Source: Streptomyces sp. NP160 (GTDB taxonomy: Bacteria; Actinomycetota; Actinomycetes; Actinomycetales; Quadrisphaeraceae). From it: a DNA stretch of 64,000 bases. Shown here in pieces: positions 27,828-36,202 of the stretch. The stretch lies in the NCBI RefSeq assembly GCF_006335115.1, contig NZ_VDMJ01000002.1, positions 1 through 64,000 on the forward strand. The letters are read 5' to 3'. Numbering within the stretch: the first letter of the stretch is position 1; each line of letters starts with the position of its first letter. The notes below the pieces were generated by a model. That model ran no database searches and was not told the DNA's origin. It saw only the letters and a list, made by a program, of their open reading frames with translations. The position numbers and the translations under genes are program-made.

Positions 27828-29092
27828 GAGACCTCCAGGGCGTAGCCGCGCTTGACCACCGTCCGCACCACGGAGCCCCCCGCCGAGGCCCGGGGCAGCG
27901 CGGCCCGCAGCCGTGCGACCGCCACCTCCACGGCGTGCCCGTCCGTGGCGGCCGGCAGCTCGCTGAGCAGCTCCGCCCGGGAGACCACGCGCCCCGGCTC
28001 GGCGGCCAGGCGGGCGAGCAGCGCCAGCGGCCCCGGCGCCAGGTCGAGGACGCGGCCGCCCAGCACGGCGGAGCGCGCCCGCAGCACCAGCTCACCCGCC
28101 GGGGTGGCCACCCTGGCCCGGGGGTTCTCGGCGAGGTGGGAGGACAGGCAGCGCATGAGGGCCCCCAGGCGCCAGCGCTCGGGCACGAGGGGGTCCACGC
28201 CCCGCTCGCGCAGGGGTGCGGCGGTGACGTCGCCGACGGCGCAGCACACGACGGGCGGGGAGCTCCCGCTCATGGCGCCCAGCACCTCGGGCAGGCGGCC
28301 GCGCCGCTCGGCGGCCTCCAGGAGCGCCACCGCCCCGGGGGCGGAGGTGAAGGTCACCGCGTCCAGGCTCCGGGCGGCCAGGGCGTCGACGAGCCGGTCG
28401 ACCGCGCCCGGGTCCTCCGGGGGCTCCCAGCGGTAGACGGCCACGGTGCGCACGTCGGCGCCCGCCGCCCGCAGCGGCTCGAGGTCCTCCAGGCCGGCGG
28501 CGCCGTGCAGCTGCACGAGCACCGACCGCCCCGCGACCCCCTGGGCGAGGAGGTGCTCGACGGCCTCGGCGGTCTGCTCGCTGGCCGCCGTCCAGGCCTC
28601 GGACAGCCCGGCGGCGCGCACGGCTCCCCGGGCCTTGGGGCCGCGCGCGAGCACCTCGGTGCCCGCGAGGGCCTCGACGAGGGCCTCGTCCAGGCCGTGG
28701 GCCTCGGCGGCGGAGATCCAGCCGCGCAGGCCGATGGCGGTGGTGACCACCAGCACGTCAGGGGGGTCGGCGATGGCGGCGCGGGTGTCGGCGACGAGGT
28801 CGGCGTCCTCGGTGATGGGGACGATGCGCATCGTCGGCGCGTGCACCACCTCGCCGCCGCGGCGGGTGAAGGTGGCGATGAGCTCGTCGGAGCGGCGGTG
28901 GCTGGTCACGCCGATGGTGGCGCCGAGCAGCTGGGTCGGGTCGAGCTCGGAGCACGAGCCGGGGCCGCCCGCCGCACCGGCTGCCGCACCGGCTGCCGGG
29001 CCGGCTGCTGGGCCGGCTGCCGGGCCGGCTGCCGGGCCGGCTGCTGGGCCGGCTGCTGGGCCGGCTGCTGGTCGGCCGGTGGTGCTGGTCAT
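27824..29092 (-). CDS. hemD: Uroporphyrinogen-III synthase with C-terminal winged-helix domain
   Basis: 422 residues. Residues about 50-315 are the HemD domain (GATIGVTSHRRSDELIATFTRRG, then VVTTAIGLRGWI, VAVYRWEPPED and VTFTSAPGAVALLEA). Residues about 330-420 are an OmpR-like winged helix, with LLARLAAEPGRVVSRAELL and VEVAVARLRAALP. This fusion is known from actinobacteria (for example Rv0260c). HemD makes uroporphyrinogen III; the winged helix suggests the protein also regulates transcription, perhaps of nitrate genes. The N-terminus has eight Gly-Pro-Ala-Ala-type units from a 12-bp repeat. An upstream ATG exists, but 29092 lies closer to the domain. Confidence 0.85.
   Translation of the reverse strand: MTSTTGRPAAGPAAGPAAGPAAGPAAGPAAGPAAGAAAGAAGGPGSCSELDPTQLLGATIGVTSHRRSDELIATFTRRGGEVVHAPTMRIVPITEDADLVADTRAAIADPPDVLVVTTAIGLRGWISAAEAHGLDEALVEALAGTEVLARGPKARGAVRAAGLSEAWTAASEQTAEAVEHLLAQGVAGRSVLVQLHGAAGLEDLEPLRAAGADVRTVAVYRWEPPEDPGAVDRLVDALAARSLDAVTFTSAPGAVALLEAAERRGRLPEVLGAMSGSSPPVVCCAVGDVTAAPLRERGVDPLVPERWRLGALMRCLSSHLAENPRARVATPAGELVLRARSAVLGGRVLDLAPGPLALLARLAAEPGRVVSRAELLSELPAATDGHAVEVAVARLRAALPRASAGGSVVRTVVKRGYALEVS
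28979..29074 (-). repeat. 12-bp tandem repeat at the 5' end of hemD
   Basis: Eight units of GGCTGCYGGGCC (plus-strand reading) with a few substitutions, in frame, encoding Gly-Pro-Ala-Ala repeats between the start and the synthase domain. Confidence 0.9.
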
Positions 29093-29150
29093 CGGTCCGA
29101 TCCTCGCAGCCGCCGGCGCCTGCCGGGCGCCGCGCGGGGCTGGTCGCGGG

Positions 29151-30416
29151 TCACTGCGGGGCGCTGGCGGGGCGGGCACCTGCCGCCGCGCGCGCCTCCC
29201 GGTCGCCGCTGGGGTGCGCCATGGCCGCCACGGCGCCGATGACGAGCACGGCGGGGGCCTGCACGCCGCGGCGCCGGGCCACGGCCGCGGCGTCGGCGAG
29301 GGTCGCCGTCGTCGTCCTCTGCTGCGGGGTGCAGCCGCTCTCGACCACCGCGACCGGCAGCTGGGGGTCCGCCCCGTGCGCCACCAGCCCGTCGGCCAGC
29401 TCGGCGAGCCGGGAGACGCCCATGAGCACCACGAGGGTGCCTCCGCGGCGGGTCTGGGCGGCGAGGTCGAGCAGCTCGTCGCCGCCGAGGGCGTCGTGGC
29501 CGGTCATGACGGTCACCGAGCGGGCCACGCCGCGGTGGGTGACGGGGATGCCCGCGGCGGCGGGGACGGCGAGGGCGCTGGTGATGCCGGGCACCACGTC
29601 GCAGCGGACGCCGGCGGCGCGGCAGGCGGCGAGCTCCTCGCCGCCGCGGCCGAACACGTACCCGTCGCCGCCCTTGAGGCGCACCACGCGCAGGCCCCGC
29701 AGGGCGCGGTCGACGAGCACGCGCTCGATCTCGCGCTGCGGGACGGGGTGGTGGTCGGGGGCCTTGCCGACGTCGACCACCTCCACGTCGGCGTCCAGCT
29801 CCGCCAGCAGGTCGCGCGGGGCGAGCCTGTCGACGACGACGACGTCGGCCTCCGCGAGCGCCCGCCGGCCGGCGAGGGTGATGAGGGAGGCGTCGCCGGG
29901 GCCGCCGCCGACGAGGGTGACGCGGCCCAGGCCCGTGCTGGGGCGGCGGCGGCGCAGGGGCAGGGCGCCGGAGGTGAGACCGAGGCGGACGCCGTCGCGG
30001 ACGGCGGCGGCGCGGCGGGGGTCTCCCCCGGCGGTGACGGAGACGACGACGTCGTCGTGGCGGACGACGGCGGGGGTCCAGGCCCGCGAGCGCGTCGCGT
30101 CGTCGGCGCGGACGCACCAGAGGCGGCGGGCGGAGGCCTCGGCGGCGACGGCGTCGTCGGTGCGCGGGACGCCGGTGGCGGTGTGGACGAGCCAGGCGCC
30201 GTCGAGGTCGGCGGCGCAGAACCTGCCGCGGCGCCAGGTGATCTCGCCGGCGTCGTCGAGGGCGGTGACCTCCTCGCACGCCTGCGGGGCGACGAGCAGG
30301 ACGTCCGCGCCGGCCTCGAGGAGGCCGCGGGCGCGGCGGGCGGCCACCGGGCCGCCCCCGACGACGACGGCGCGACGGCCCTCCAGGTCGAGGTGCAGCG
30401 GGTAGGTCGGGCTCAT
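29151..30416 (-). CDS. cysG: Siroheme synthase CysG-like (dehydrogenase plus uroporphyrinogen-III methyltransferase)
   Basis: 421 residues. Residues 1-150 form a SirC/Met8-like NAD-binding module (RRAVVVGGGPVAARRARGLLEAG). Residues about 165-400 form the SUMT methyltransferase, with VTLVGGGPGDASLITLAGRRAL, VVVVDRLAPRDLL, GKAPDHHPVPQ and LKGGDGYVFGRGGEE. It would methylate uroporphyrinogen III and oxidise precorrin-2; the separate SirB probably inserts iron. The ATG follows CACCCT (30424-30429, minus) by 7 nt. Its promoter shares a 12-bp motif with narK, consistent with co-regulation. Confidence 0.92.
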   Translation of the reverse strand: MSPTYPLHLDLEGRRAVVVGGGPVAARRARGLLEAGADVLLVAPQACEEVTALDDAGEITWRRGRFCAADLDGAWLVHTATGVPRTDDAVAAEASARRLWCVRADDATRSRAWTPAVVRHDDVVVSVTAGGDPRRAAAVRDGVRLGLTSGALPLRRRRPSTGLGRVTLVGGGPGDASLITLAGRRALAEADVVVVDRLAPRDLLAELDADVEVVDVGKAPDHHPVPQREIERVLVDRALRGLRVVRLKGGDGYVFGRGGEELAACRAAGVRCDVVPGITSALAVPAAAGIPVTHRGVARSVTVMTGHDALGGDELLDLAAQTRRGGTLVVLMGVSRLAELADGLVAHGADPQLPVAVVESGCTPQQRTTTATLADAAAVARRRGVQAPAVLVIGAVAAMAHPSGDREARAAAGARPASAPQ

Positions 30417-30455
30417 GGCGATCAGGGTGCCCGCGGTGTGTGACGCGGGTGTTGC

Positions 30456-30467
30456 GCCGTGTTGCGG
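30456..30467 (-). promoter_or_regulatory. Shared 12-bp motif CCGCAACACGGC upstream of cysG
   Basis: On the minus strand CCGCAACACGGC is followed by GCAAC and then GTCACAC, 40 bp before the cysG start. The same 12-mer stands upstream of narK. GCAAC/GTCAC elements separated by about 5-6 nt resemble GlnR half-sites; that assignment is inference. Confidence 0.5.
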
Positions 30468-30514
30468 TCCGTTGCGACCCGCCTCTCAGCGCTCCCCCGA
30501 TCTTGAGAGCCCCT

Positions 30515-30561
30515 CCCGTCCGTGATCATGGGCGGGTCGACCACCCGTGATCACGGACGGG
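30515..30561. terminator. Terminator after nirD
   Basis: CCCGTCCGTGATCA (30515-30528) pairs perfectly with TGATCACGGACGGG (30548-30561), and the loop contains a second small stem, CGGGT/ACCCG. It lies just past the nirD stop and upstream of the cysG promoter, separating the two halves of the nitrate block. Confidence 0.85.
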
Positions 30562-30569
30562 TGAGGGGG

Positions 30570-30947
30570 TCAGGCGGGGGTCACGTGCACCTGGGGGCCG
30601 TCGGGGGTGTCGATGACGGCGACGCCGTGCACGCGCACCGGGGCCTGCCCGGACGTCGACTCACCCGTGCGCAGGTCCCAGGTGTTGAGGTGCAGCGGGC
30701 AGACCACCACGCAGGAGTCGATCTGCCCGTCGGCCAGCGGCCCCCCGGAGTGGGGGCACACCGCGTCGACGGCGGAGACGCGGCCGTCGCGGTGGTGGAA
30801 GACCGCCACCTGCGCGGGGCCGGTGGTGGAGTCGACCACGTAGGCGCGCCCCTCCCCCGGCGGGACCTCCGCGAGCGCCGCGACCCGCACGCCCGGCGCC
30901 GCCGCCGTCGGGGCGGTCGGGGCGGTCGTGGCGGTCGTGGCGGTCAC
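30570..30947 (-). CDS. nirD: Nitrite reductase small subunit NirD (Rieske type)
   Basis: 125 residues. A short Ala/Thr/Pro leader precedes a Rieske fold with both cluster motifs intact: CPHSGGPLADG and VVCPLHLNTWDL (one Cys and one His in each). It is therefore the [2Fe-2S]-binding type, unlike enterobacterial NirD, which lacks the ligands. It passes electrons within NirBD during reduction of nitrite to ammonium. The GTG start overlaps the nirB stop, giving translational coupling. A strong hairpin terminator follows. Confidence 0.9.
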   Translation of the reverse strand: MTATTATTAPTAPTAAAPGVRVAALAEVPPGEGRAYVVDSTTGPAQVAVFHHRDGRVSAVDAVCPHSGGPLADGQIDSCVVVCPLHLNTWDLRTGESTSGQAPVRVHGVAVIDTPDGPQVHVTPA

Positions 30948-33544
30948 TGCTGCGCTCCAGCCATGAGTGCCTCCTCGTTCGGCATGACGATCTCGACGGG
31001 GAGCTGCTCGCGCGGCGTGCCGCCGGGGGCGCCCATGGGGCGGCTGGGCACCACGGGCAGCGGCAGCAGGGGCAGGGCCGGTGCGGAGAAGCGGCCGGGC
31101 GCGTCCGGGGCGTCGCGCTCCTTCCACGGGTCGCGGTAGGCGGCGCAGGCGGCGTCGATCTCGGCGTCCACCTGCTCGCACATCCCGTCGGAGTCCTCCA
31201 CGAGCACGAGCCGCAGCCGCTCCACCGACAGCCGGGGCACGAAGTCGTACGTGCGCTCCAGCCAGTTTCCCCAGGTCCGGTAGAACTGGATGAACCGGCC
31301 GGTGAGCTGGATGACGGCCTCCGGGGAGTCGACCGTGGCGAGGAGGTCGCCCTTGCGGACGGACGCCCCAGCAGCACCGCCGACGTACACCTCCCACTTG
31401 CCGCCCCCGATGGCGACGACGCCGACGTCCTTGACGTAGGCCTCGGCGCAGTTGCGGGGGCAGCCGACCACGCCGAGCTTGAGCTTGGCGGGGGTCTCGA
31501 TGCCCTGGAAGCGCTCCTCGATGGCGATGCCGAGGGCGGTGGAGTCTCCCAGGCCGAAGCGGCAGAAGTCGGTGCCGACGCACGTCTTCACCGTGCGCAT
31601 CGACTTGCCGTAGGCGTACCCGGACGGCATGTCGAGGTCCGCCCAGACCTTGGGCAGGTCCTCCTTCTTGACGCCCAGCATGTCGATGCGCTGGCCGCCG
31701 GTGACCTTGAGCATGCCGACGCCGTACTTCTCGGCGACGTCGGCGATCTTGCGCAGCTGCTCGGGGGTCGTGACGCCGCCCTTCATCTGCGGGACCACGC
31801 TGAAGGTGCCGTCGCGCTGGATGTTCGCGTGGACGCGGTCGTTGATGTACCGGGCGTCGCGCTCGTCGACGAACTCCGTGGGCCACAGGGTCCGCAGCAG
31901 CGAGGTGAGGCCCATCTTCGACTTCGCGTCCTCGGCGCCGCCGGGCGCGAGGGCCGCGAAGACCGCCGAGACCGAGGTGAGGTGCTGCTCGCGGATCGCC
32001 GCGACGAGCTCGTCCTTGCGCAGCGGCACGCCGGGCACGTACCAGTGGACCGACGGGTCCTCGGTGAGCGCGCCACCGCCGGCGGCGACGGCGTGCTCGA
32101 CGACCTTGCTGACGACCTCCTTGCAGGAGCCGCAGCCCTTGCCGGCCCGGGTGGCGTCCATGACGCCCTTCACGCTGGTGCAGCCGTCCGCCACCGCGCC
32201 GCAGATGTCGCCCTTGGTGACACCGTTGCAGTTGCAGACCTGCGCGTCGTCCGCGAGGTCCTCGACCGAGCCCTCGGCGGTGTCGCCCAGGTCGAAGAGC
32301 AGCTCCACGCGCTGCTCGGGCAGCGGCAGGCCCCGGTCGAAGACCTGCTGCAGCGCCGCCGACTTGCGCGTGTCACCCAGCAGGGTGGCGCCGACCAGGC
32401 GCCCGTCGCGCACCAACACCGACTGGTACAGCCCGCGGCGCACGTCGGAGAACACGACGTGCTCGTCGTCGGGGTGCTCCGGACCGGACTGGCCGATGGA
32501 GGCGACGTCGACGCCGGCCACCTTGAGCTTGGTCGACGTCCTCGACCCGTGGTAGGCCGCGTCCGGGTCGGCGCCGGTGAGCACGTCGGCCAGCACGGTG
32601 GCCTGCTCCCACAGCGGCGCCACCAGGCCGTAGGTCTCCCCGCGGTGCTGGGCGCACTCCCCCAGGGCGTACACCTGCGACCCCACGGGCTGCTCCACGC
32701 AGAGCATCTGGTCGTCGACGACGATCCCGCGCTCGACCACCAGCCCGGCGCGCACGCCGACGTCGGTGTTGGGGCGGATGCCGGCGGTGACCACCACCAT
32801 GTCGGCCGGGAAGGTGCGGCCGTCCTTGAGGGTGACCCCGGACACCCGGCCCTTCTCGGTGCAGGCGGTCAGCCCCGTGGTGCGGGCGCCGGTCACCACG
32901 GAGATGCCGGCCCCCTCGATGGAGCGCCGCAGCACGGCGCCGGCGTCGGCGTCGATCTGCTGGTTCATGAGGTGCGCCGGGGAGTGGATGACGGTGACGT
33001 CCAGGCCGTGGTTCTGCAGCCCCTTGGCCGCCTCCAGCCCCAGCAGGCCACCGCCGATGACCACGGCGCGCTCGTGCTCGCCCGACCGGGCCTCCTCGAG
33101 CATCGCGCGGGTCTCGTCCAGGCTCCGGAAGCCCGAGACGCCCGGCAGCAGGGAGCCGTCCTCGCGGCGCAGCCCGTCCATCGGCGGGAAGTGCGGGGAG
33201 GAGCCGGTGGCGATGACCAGCACGTCGTAGCCGGTGCGGGCACCGGTGGCGTCGACGACCTCCCGGGCGGGCAGGTCGACGTCGACGACGCGGACCCCCG
33301 AGCGCAGGTCGATGCCGTTCTCGGCGTACCAGCCGATCTCGTTGAGGTAGATCGACTCCTCGCCGTCCTCGCCCGCCAGGACGTGCGACAGCATGATCCG
33401 GTTGTAGTTGCCGTACGGCTCGTCGCCGAAGACGGTGATCTGGAACGACTCGGAGGCGCCGCGCTCGAGCAGCTCCTCGAGCAGCCGGGCGCCGGCCATG
33501 CCGTTGCCCACCAGCACCAGGTGGCGCTTCTGCTTCATGTGCAT
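30944..33544 (-). CDS. nirB: Assimilatory nitrite reductase large subunit NirB
   Basis: 866 residues, full length. Order of domains: FAD/NAD(P)H oxidoreductase (LVLVGNGMAGARLLEELLE at the start, VVIGGGLLGLEAAKGL in the middle), BFD-like [2Fe-2S] region (VCNCNGVTKGDI and GKGCGSCK), ferredoxin-like half-repeats, then the siroheme-[4Fe-4S] site with CVGTDFCRFGLGDS and GCPRNCAEAYVKD. All four cluster cysteines are present. It reduces nitrite to ammonium with NAD(P)H in the cytoplasm. The start ATG follows GAGGAGGG at good spacing. It requires siroheme from the neighbouring cysG/sirB genes. Confidence 0.96.
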   Translation of the reverse strand: MHMKQKRHLVLVGNGMAGARLLEELLERGASESFQITVFGDEPYGNYNRIMLSHVLAGEDGEESIYLNEIGWYAENGIDLRSGVRVVDVDLPAREVVDATGARTGYDVLVIATGSSPHFPPMDGLRREDGSLLPGVSGFRSLDETRAMLEEARSGEHERAVVIGGGLLGLEAAKGLQNHGLDVTVIHSPAHLMNQQIDADAGAVLRRSIEGAGISVVTGARTTGLTACTEKGRVSGVTLKDGRTFPADMVVVTAGIRPNTDVGVRAGLVVERGIVVDDQMLCVEQPVGSQVYALGECAQHRGETYGLVAPLWEQATVLADVLTGADPDAAYHGSRTSTKLKVAGVDVASIGQSGPEHPDDEHVVFSDVRRGLYQSVLVRDGRLVGATLLGDTRKSAALQQVFDRGLPLPEQRVELLFDLGDTAEGSVEDLADDAQVCNCNGVTKGDICGAVADGCTSVKGVMDATRAGKGCGSCKEVVSKVVEHAVAAGGGALTEDPSVHWYVPGVPLRKDELVAAIREQHLTSVSAVFAALAPGGAEDAKSKMGLTSLLRTLWPTEFVDERDARYINDRVHANIQRDGTFSVVPQMKGGVTTPEQLRKIADVAEKYGVGMLKVTGGQRIDMLGVKKEDLPKVWADLDMPSGYAYGKSMRTVKTCVGTDFCRFGLGDSTALGIAIEERFQGIETPAKLKLGVVGCPRNCAEAYVKDVGVVAIGGGKWEVYVGGAAGASVRKGDLLATVDSPEAVIQLTGRFIQFYRTWGNWLERTYDFVPRLSVERLRLVLVEDSDGMCEQVDAEIDAACAAYRDPWKERDAPDAPGRFSAPALPLLPLPVVPSRPMGAPGGTPREQLPVEIVMPNEEALMAGAQQ

Positions 33545-33555
33545 CAGGACCCTCC

Positions 33556-33903
33556 TCAGACCTCGACGAGCCCGAGATCGACGACGACGCTCGCCACGAG
33601 CCCCGCCGGCGCCGCCACGTGCAGCTCCAGCACCTCGCCGGGCTCGACGTCCTCCACCACGCGCAGCGGCACGTGGACGTCCCCCTTGGCGCCGACCGGG
33701 AACCAGCGCATCGGCACCCCGTCGCGCACGAGGACGACGATGAGCAGCTCGTCGCTGGCGTTGCCGCCGCGGAAGTACAGGACCTGGGCGCGGCGGCCCT
33801 CCGGCACGGTGTAGGTGAGCGACTCGTCGAGCAGGGCGTGCTTGTCGAGGCCGTCACCGGTGACGGGGAAGACGCCCTGCAGGAAGCGGAAGGTCGAGCT
33901 CAT
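33556..33903 (-). CDS. Conserved small protein in the nitrate-assimilation operon
   Basis: 115 residues, predicted all-beta: MSSTFRFLQGVFPVTG, then RRAQVLYFRGGNASDELLIVV, RDGVPMRWFPVGAKGDVHVPL and LELHVAAPAGLVASVVV. There is no signal peptide or cofactor motif. I recall similar small proteins beside nirB or nasA in other actinobacteria, without a known role. It overlaps the nasA stop by ATGA and precedes nirB by 11 bp, so its product is made in step with both reductases. A chaperone, assembly or electron-transfer accessory role is possible; none is shown. Confidence 0.7.
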   Translation of the reverse strand: MSSTFRFLQGVFPVTGDGLDKHALLDESLTYTVPEGRRAQVLYFRGGNASDELLIVVLVRDGVPMRWFPVGAKGDVHVPLRVVEDVEPGEVLELHVAAPAGLVASVVVDLGLVEV

Positions 33904-36200
33904 CGGGGTTCTCCAGACGTCGGGCGGATCGGGTCGCGGGTCAGGTCTGCTTCTGGGTCTCCGTCGTGGCGCTCCAGGCGCACGGCGCACGCCTTGAACT
34001 CCGGCATCCGGCTCACCGGGTCCAGGCGGGTGTCGGTGAGGGCGTTGGCCACGCTCATCCCGCCCCAGTGGAAGGGCACGAACACGGTCCCGGTGACCAC
34101 GTCGCGGGTGACCCGGGCGCGGAAGAGGGCGGTGCCGCGGCGGGTGGTGAGCCGCACGAGGTCGCCGTCGGCCACGCCGTGGGAGCGGGCGAGGTCGGGG
34201 TGCAGCTCGGCGCGCGCGTCGGGGTCGGCCATGACCAGCTGGCGCACCCGGCGGGTCTGCGTGCCCGACTGGTACTGCGCCATGGTCCGGCCCGTGGTCA
34301 GCACGTACGGGTACTCCGCTGCCGAGGTGCGCTCGGCGCGCGGGGTGTACCGGACCACGGCGCACTGGGCGCGCCCGTCGTGGGTGGGGAAGGACTCGGC
34401 GAACAGCCGCGGGGTTCCGGGGTGGACACGGCCCGCGTCGTCGTCCTCCCCCTCTCCCGCGACGTCGGGGCAGGGCCAGAAGACGCCCTGCTCGGCCTCC
34501 AGGCGGTCGTAGGTGATGCCGGAGTAGTCGGCGCGCCCTCCCGCGCTGGCGCGGCGCAGCTCGGTGAAGACGGTCTCCGGGTCGGTGGGGAACGCGGTGT
34601 CGGCGTCCAGGCCCTCCGGCAGGTCGAGGCGGTGGGCCAGGGCGTTGAGCAGCTCGAGGTCGTCGTGGACGCCGGGCGGGGGCGCCAGCGCCCGCCGCCG
34701 CAGGAGGACGCGGCCCTCGACGTTGGTCATGGTGCCGGCCTCCTCGGCCCACTGGGCGGTGGGCAGGACGACGTCGGCCAGGCGCGCGGTCTCGGACAGG
34801 AAGAAGTCGACGACGACGAGGTGGTCCAGCGCCGCGAGCCGGCGGCGCACGCGCTCGGCGTCCGGGGCGGAGACCACGGGGTTCGAGGCCAGCAGGAGCA
34901 GGGTGCGCACGCCGGGCTCGGTGCCGGAATCGCCGCCCCCCATCGCGTCGAGCATCTCGTAGGCGGAGCGGCCCGGGCCGGGCAGCACGTCGGGGTGCAC
35001 GCCCCAGACGCCGGCCACGTGGGCGCGGGCGGCGGGGTCGGTGATGGAGCGGTAGCCGGGCAGCTGGTCGGCCTTGAGGCCGTGCTCGCGGCCGCCCTGG
35101 CCGTTGCCCTGCCCCGTGACGGTGCCGAACCCCGAGCCCGGGCGCCCGGGGAGCCCGAGGGCCAGCGCGAGGTTGGCCTGGGCCAGCACGGTGTCGGTGC
35201 CGTTCGCGTGCTGCTCGGCGCCTCGCCCGGAGAGCACGTAGGTCCCGCCGCGCCGCGCTGCGTCGGCCAGCAGGCGCACGGCGCGGCGCAGGTCGCCCTC
35301 AGGCACCCCGGTGGTGCGCTCCACGCGGTCGGGCCACCACTGGGCCGCGGCCGCGGCGGCGGCGTCGAAGCCGGTGGTGCGCGTGTCGACGTAGTGCTGG
35401 TCCACAAGTGAGTCGCGGACGGCCACGTGGAGCATGCCGAGCAGGAGCGGGAGGTCGGTGCCGGGCACCGGCGCCAGGTGCACGCCCTGCGCGGCGGCGG
35501 CCGCGGCGGTCGGGGTGCGGCGCGGGTCGACCACGACGAGCGAGGCACCGCGGGAGCGGGCGGCGTCGAAGTGCTGCATCGCCGGGGGCATGGTCGCGGC
35601 AGGGTTGCCGCCGGTAATCATGATCGCGTCGGCCTCGGCGAGGTCGGCCAGCGGGAACGGCAGCCCCCGGTCGACGCCGAAGACGCGGTTCATGGCTCCG
35701 GCCGCGCTGCTCATGCAGAACCGGCCGTTGTAGTCGATGGCGCTGGTGCGCAGCGCGACCCGGGCGAACTTGCCCAGCGCGTAGGCCTTCTCGTTGGTCA
35801 GGCCCCCGCCGCCGAAGACGCCGACGCCGTCACGGCCGTGCTGGGCCTGCGTCGCGGTGATGGCCGCGGTGACGCGGTCCAGGGCCTCGTCCCAGGTCGC
35901 GGGGACGAGCGGGGAGGTGCGGTCACCGGGCACCGCGCGGACCAGCGGGGCGAGCAGCCGGTCGGGGTGGTCGAGCAGCTCGTGGGCGGTCCAGCCCTTG
36001 GAGCACAGGCCGCCGCGGTTGGTGGGGAAGTCCGGGTCGGGCTCGAGGGCGGCGGGCCGCCCCCCGGCCGTGAGGAGGATCCCGCACTGCAGGGAGCAGT
36101 AGGGGCAGTGCGTGCGCGTCGTCGTCCGGACCGGCGGCTGGGCGGGGGCGGACCCCGCACCAGCGCCGGCCCGGACGACGGGCGTGGAGAGGAGGACCAA
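33900..36200 (-). CDS. nasA: Assimilatory nitrate reductase, molybdopterin catalytic subunit
   Basis: About 766 residues. The N-terminal [4Fe-4S] motif CPYCSLQC, with the fourth cysteine in GGLCSKGW, is followed by molybdopterin oxidoreductase domains (FGGGGLTNEKAYALGKFAR, ITGGNPAATMPP, GTMTNVEGRVLLRRRA) and the C-terminal dinucleotide-binding domain (TTGRTMAQYQSGTQTRRV). It reduces nitrate to nitrite in the cytoplasm. No ATG or GTG fits before the cluster, so TTG at 36198-36200, 2 nt after the narK stop, is the most likely start; the exact N-terminus is uncertain. The electron donor subunit is not in the window. Confidence 0.9.
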   Translation of the reverse strand: MVLLSTPVVRAGAGAGSAPAQPPVRTTTRTHCPYCSLQCGILLTAGGRPAALEPDPDFPTNRGGLCSKGWTAHELLDHPDRLLAPLVRAVPGDRTSPLVPATWDEALDRVTAAITATQAQHGRDGVGVFGGGGLTNEKAYALGKFARVALRTSAIDYNGRFCMSSAAGAMNRVFGVDRGLPFPLADLAEADAIMITGGNPAATMPPAMQHFDAARSRGASLVVVDPRRTPTAAAAAAQGVHLAPVPGTDLPLLLGMLHVAVRDSLVDQHYVDTRTTGFDAAAAAAAQWWPDRVERTTGVPEGDLRRAVRLLADAARRGGTYVLSGRGAEQHANGTDTVLAQANLALALGLPGRPGSGFGTVTGQGNGQGGREHGLKADQLPGYRSITDPAARAHVAGVWGVHPDVLPGPGRSAYEMLDAMGGGDSGTEPGVRTLLLLASNPVVSAPDAERVRRRLAALDHLVVVDFFLSETARLADVVLPTAQWAEEAGTMTNVEGRVLLRRRALAPPPGVHDDLELLNALAHRLDLPEGLDADTAFPTDPETVFTELRRASAGGRADYSGITYDRLEAEQGVFWPCPDVAGEGEDDDAGRVHPGTPRLFAESFPTHDGRAQCAVVRYTPRAERTSAAEYPYVLTTGRTMAQYQSGTQTRRVRQLVMADPDARAELHPDLARSHGVADGDLVRLTTRRGTALFRARVTRDVVTGTVFVPFHWGGMSVANALTDTRLDPVSRMPEFKACAVRLERHDGDPEADLTRDPIRPTSGEPR

Positions 36201-36202
36201 GC

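Noticed and set aside
28979-29074. Possible CRISPR-like repeat array
   Set aside because: Units are 12 bp, directly adjacent and in frame inside hemD, with no spacers or cas genes.
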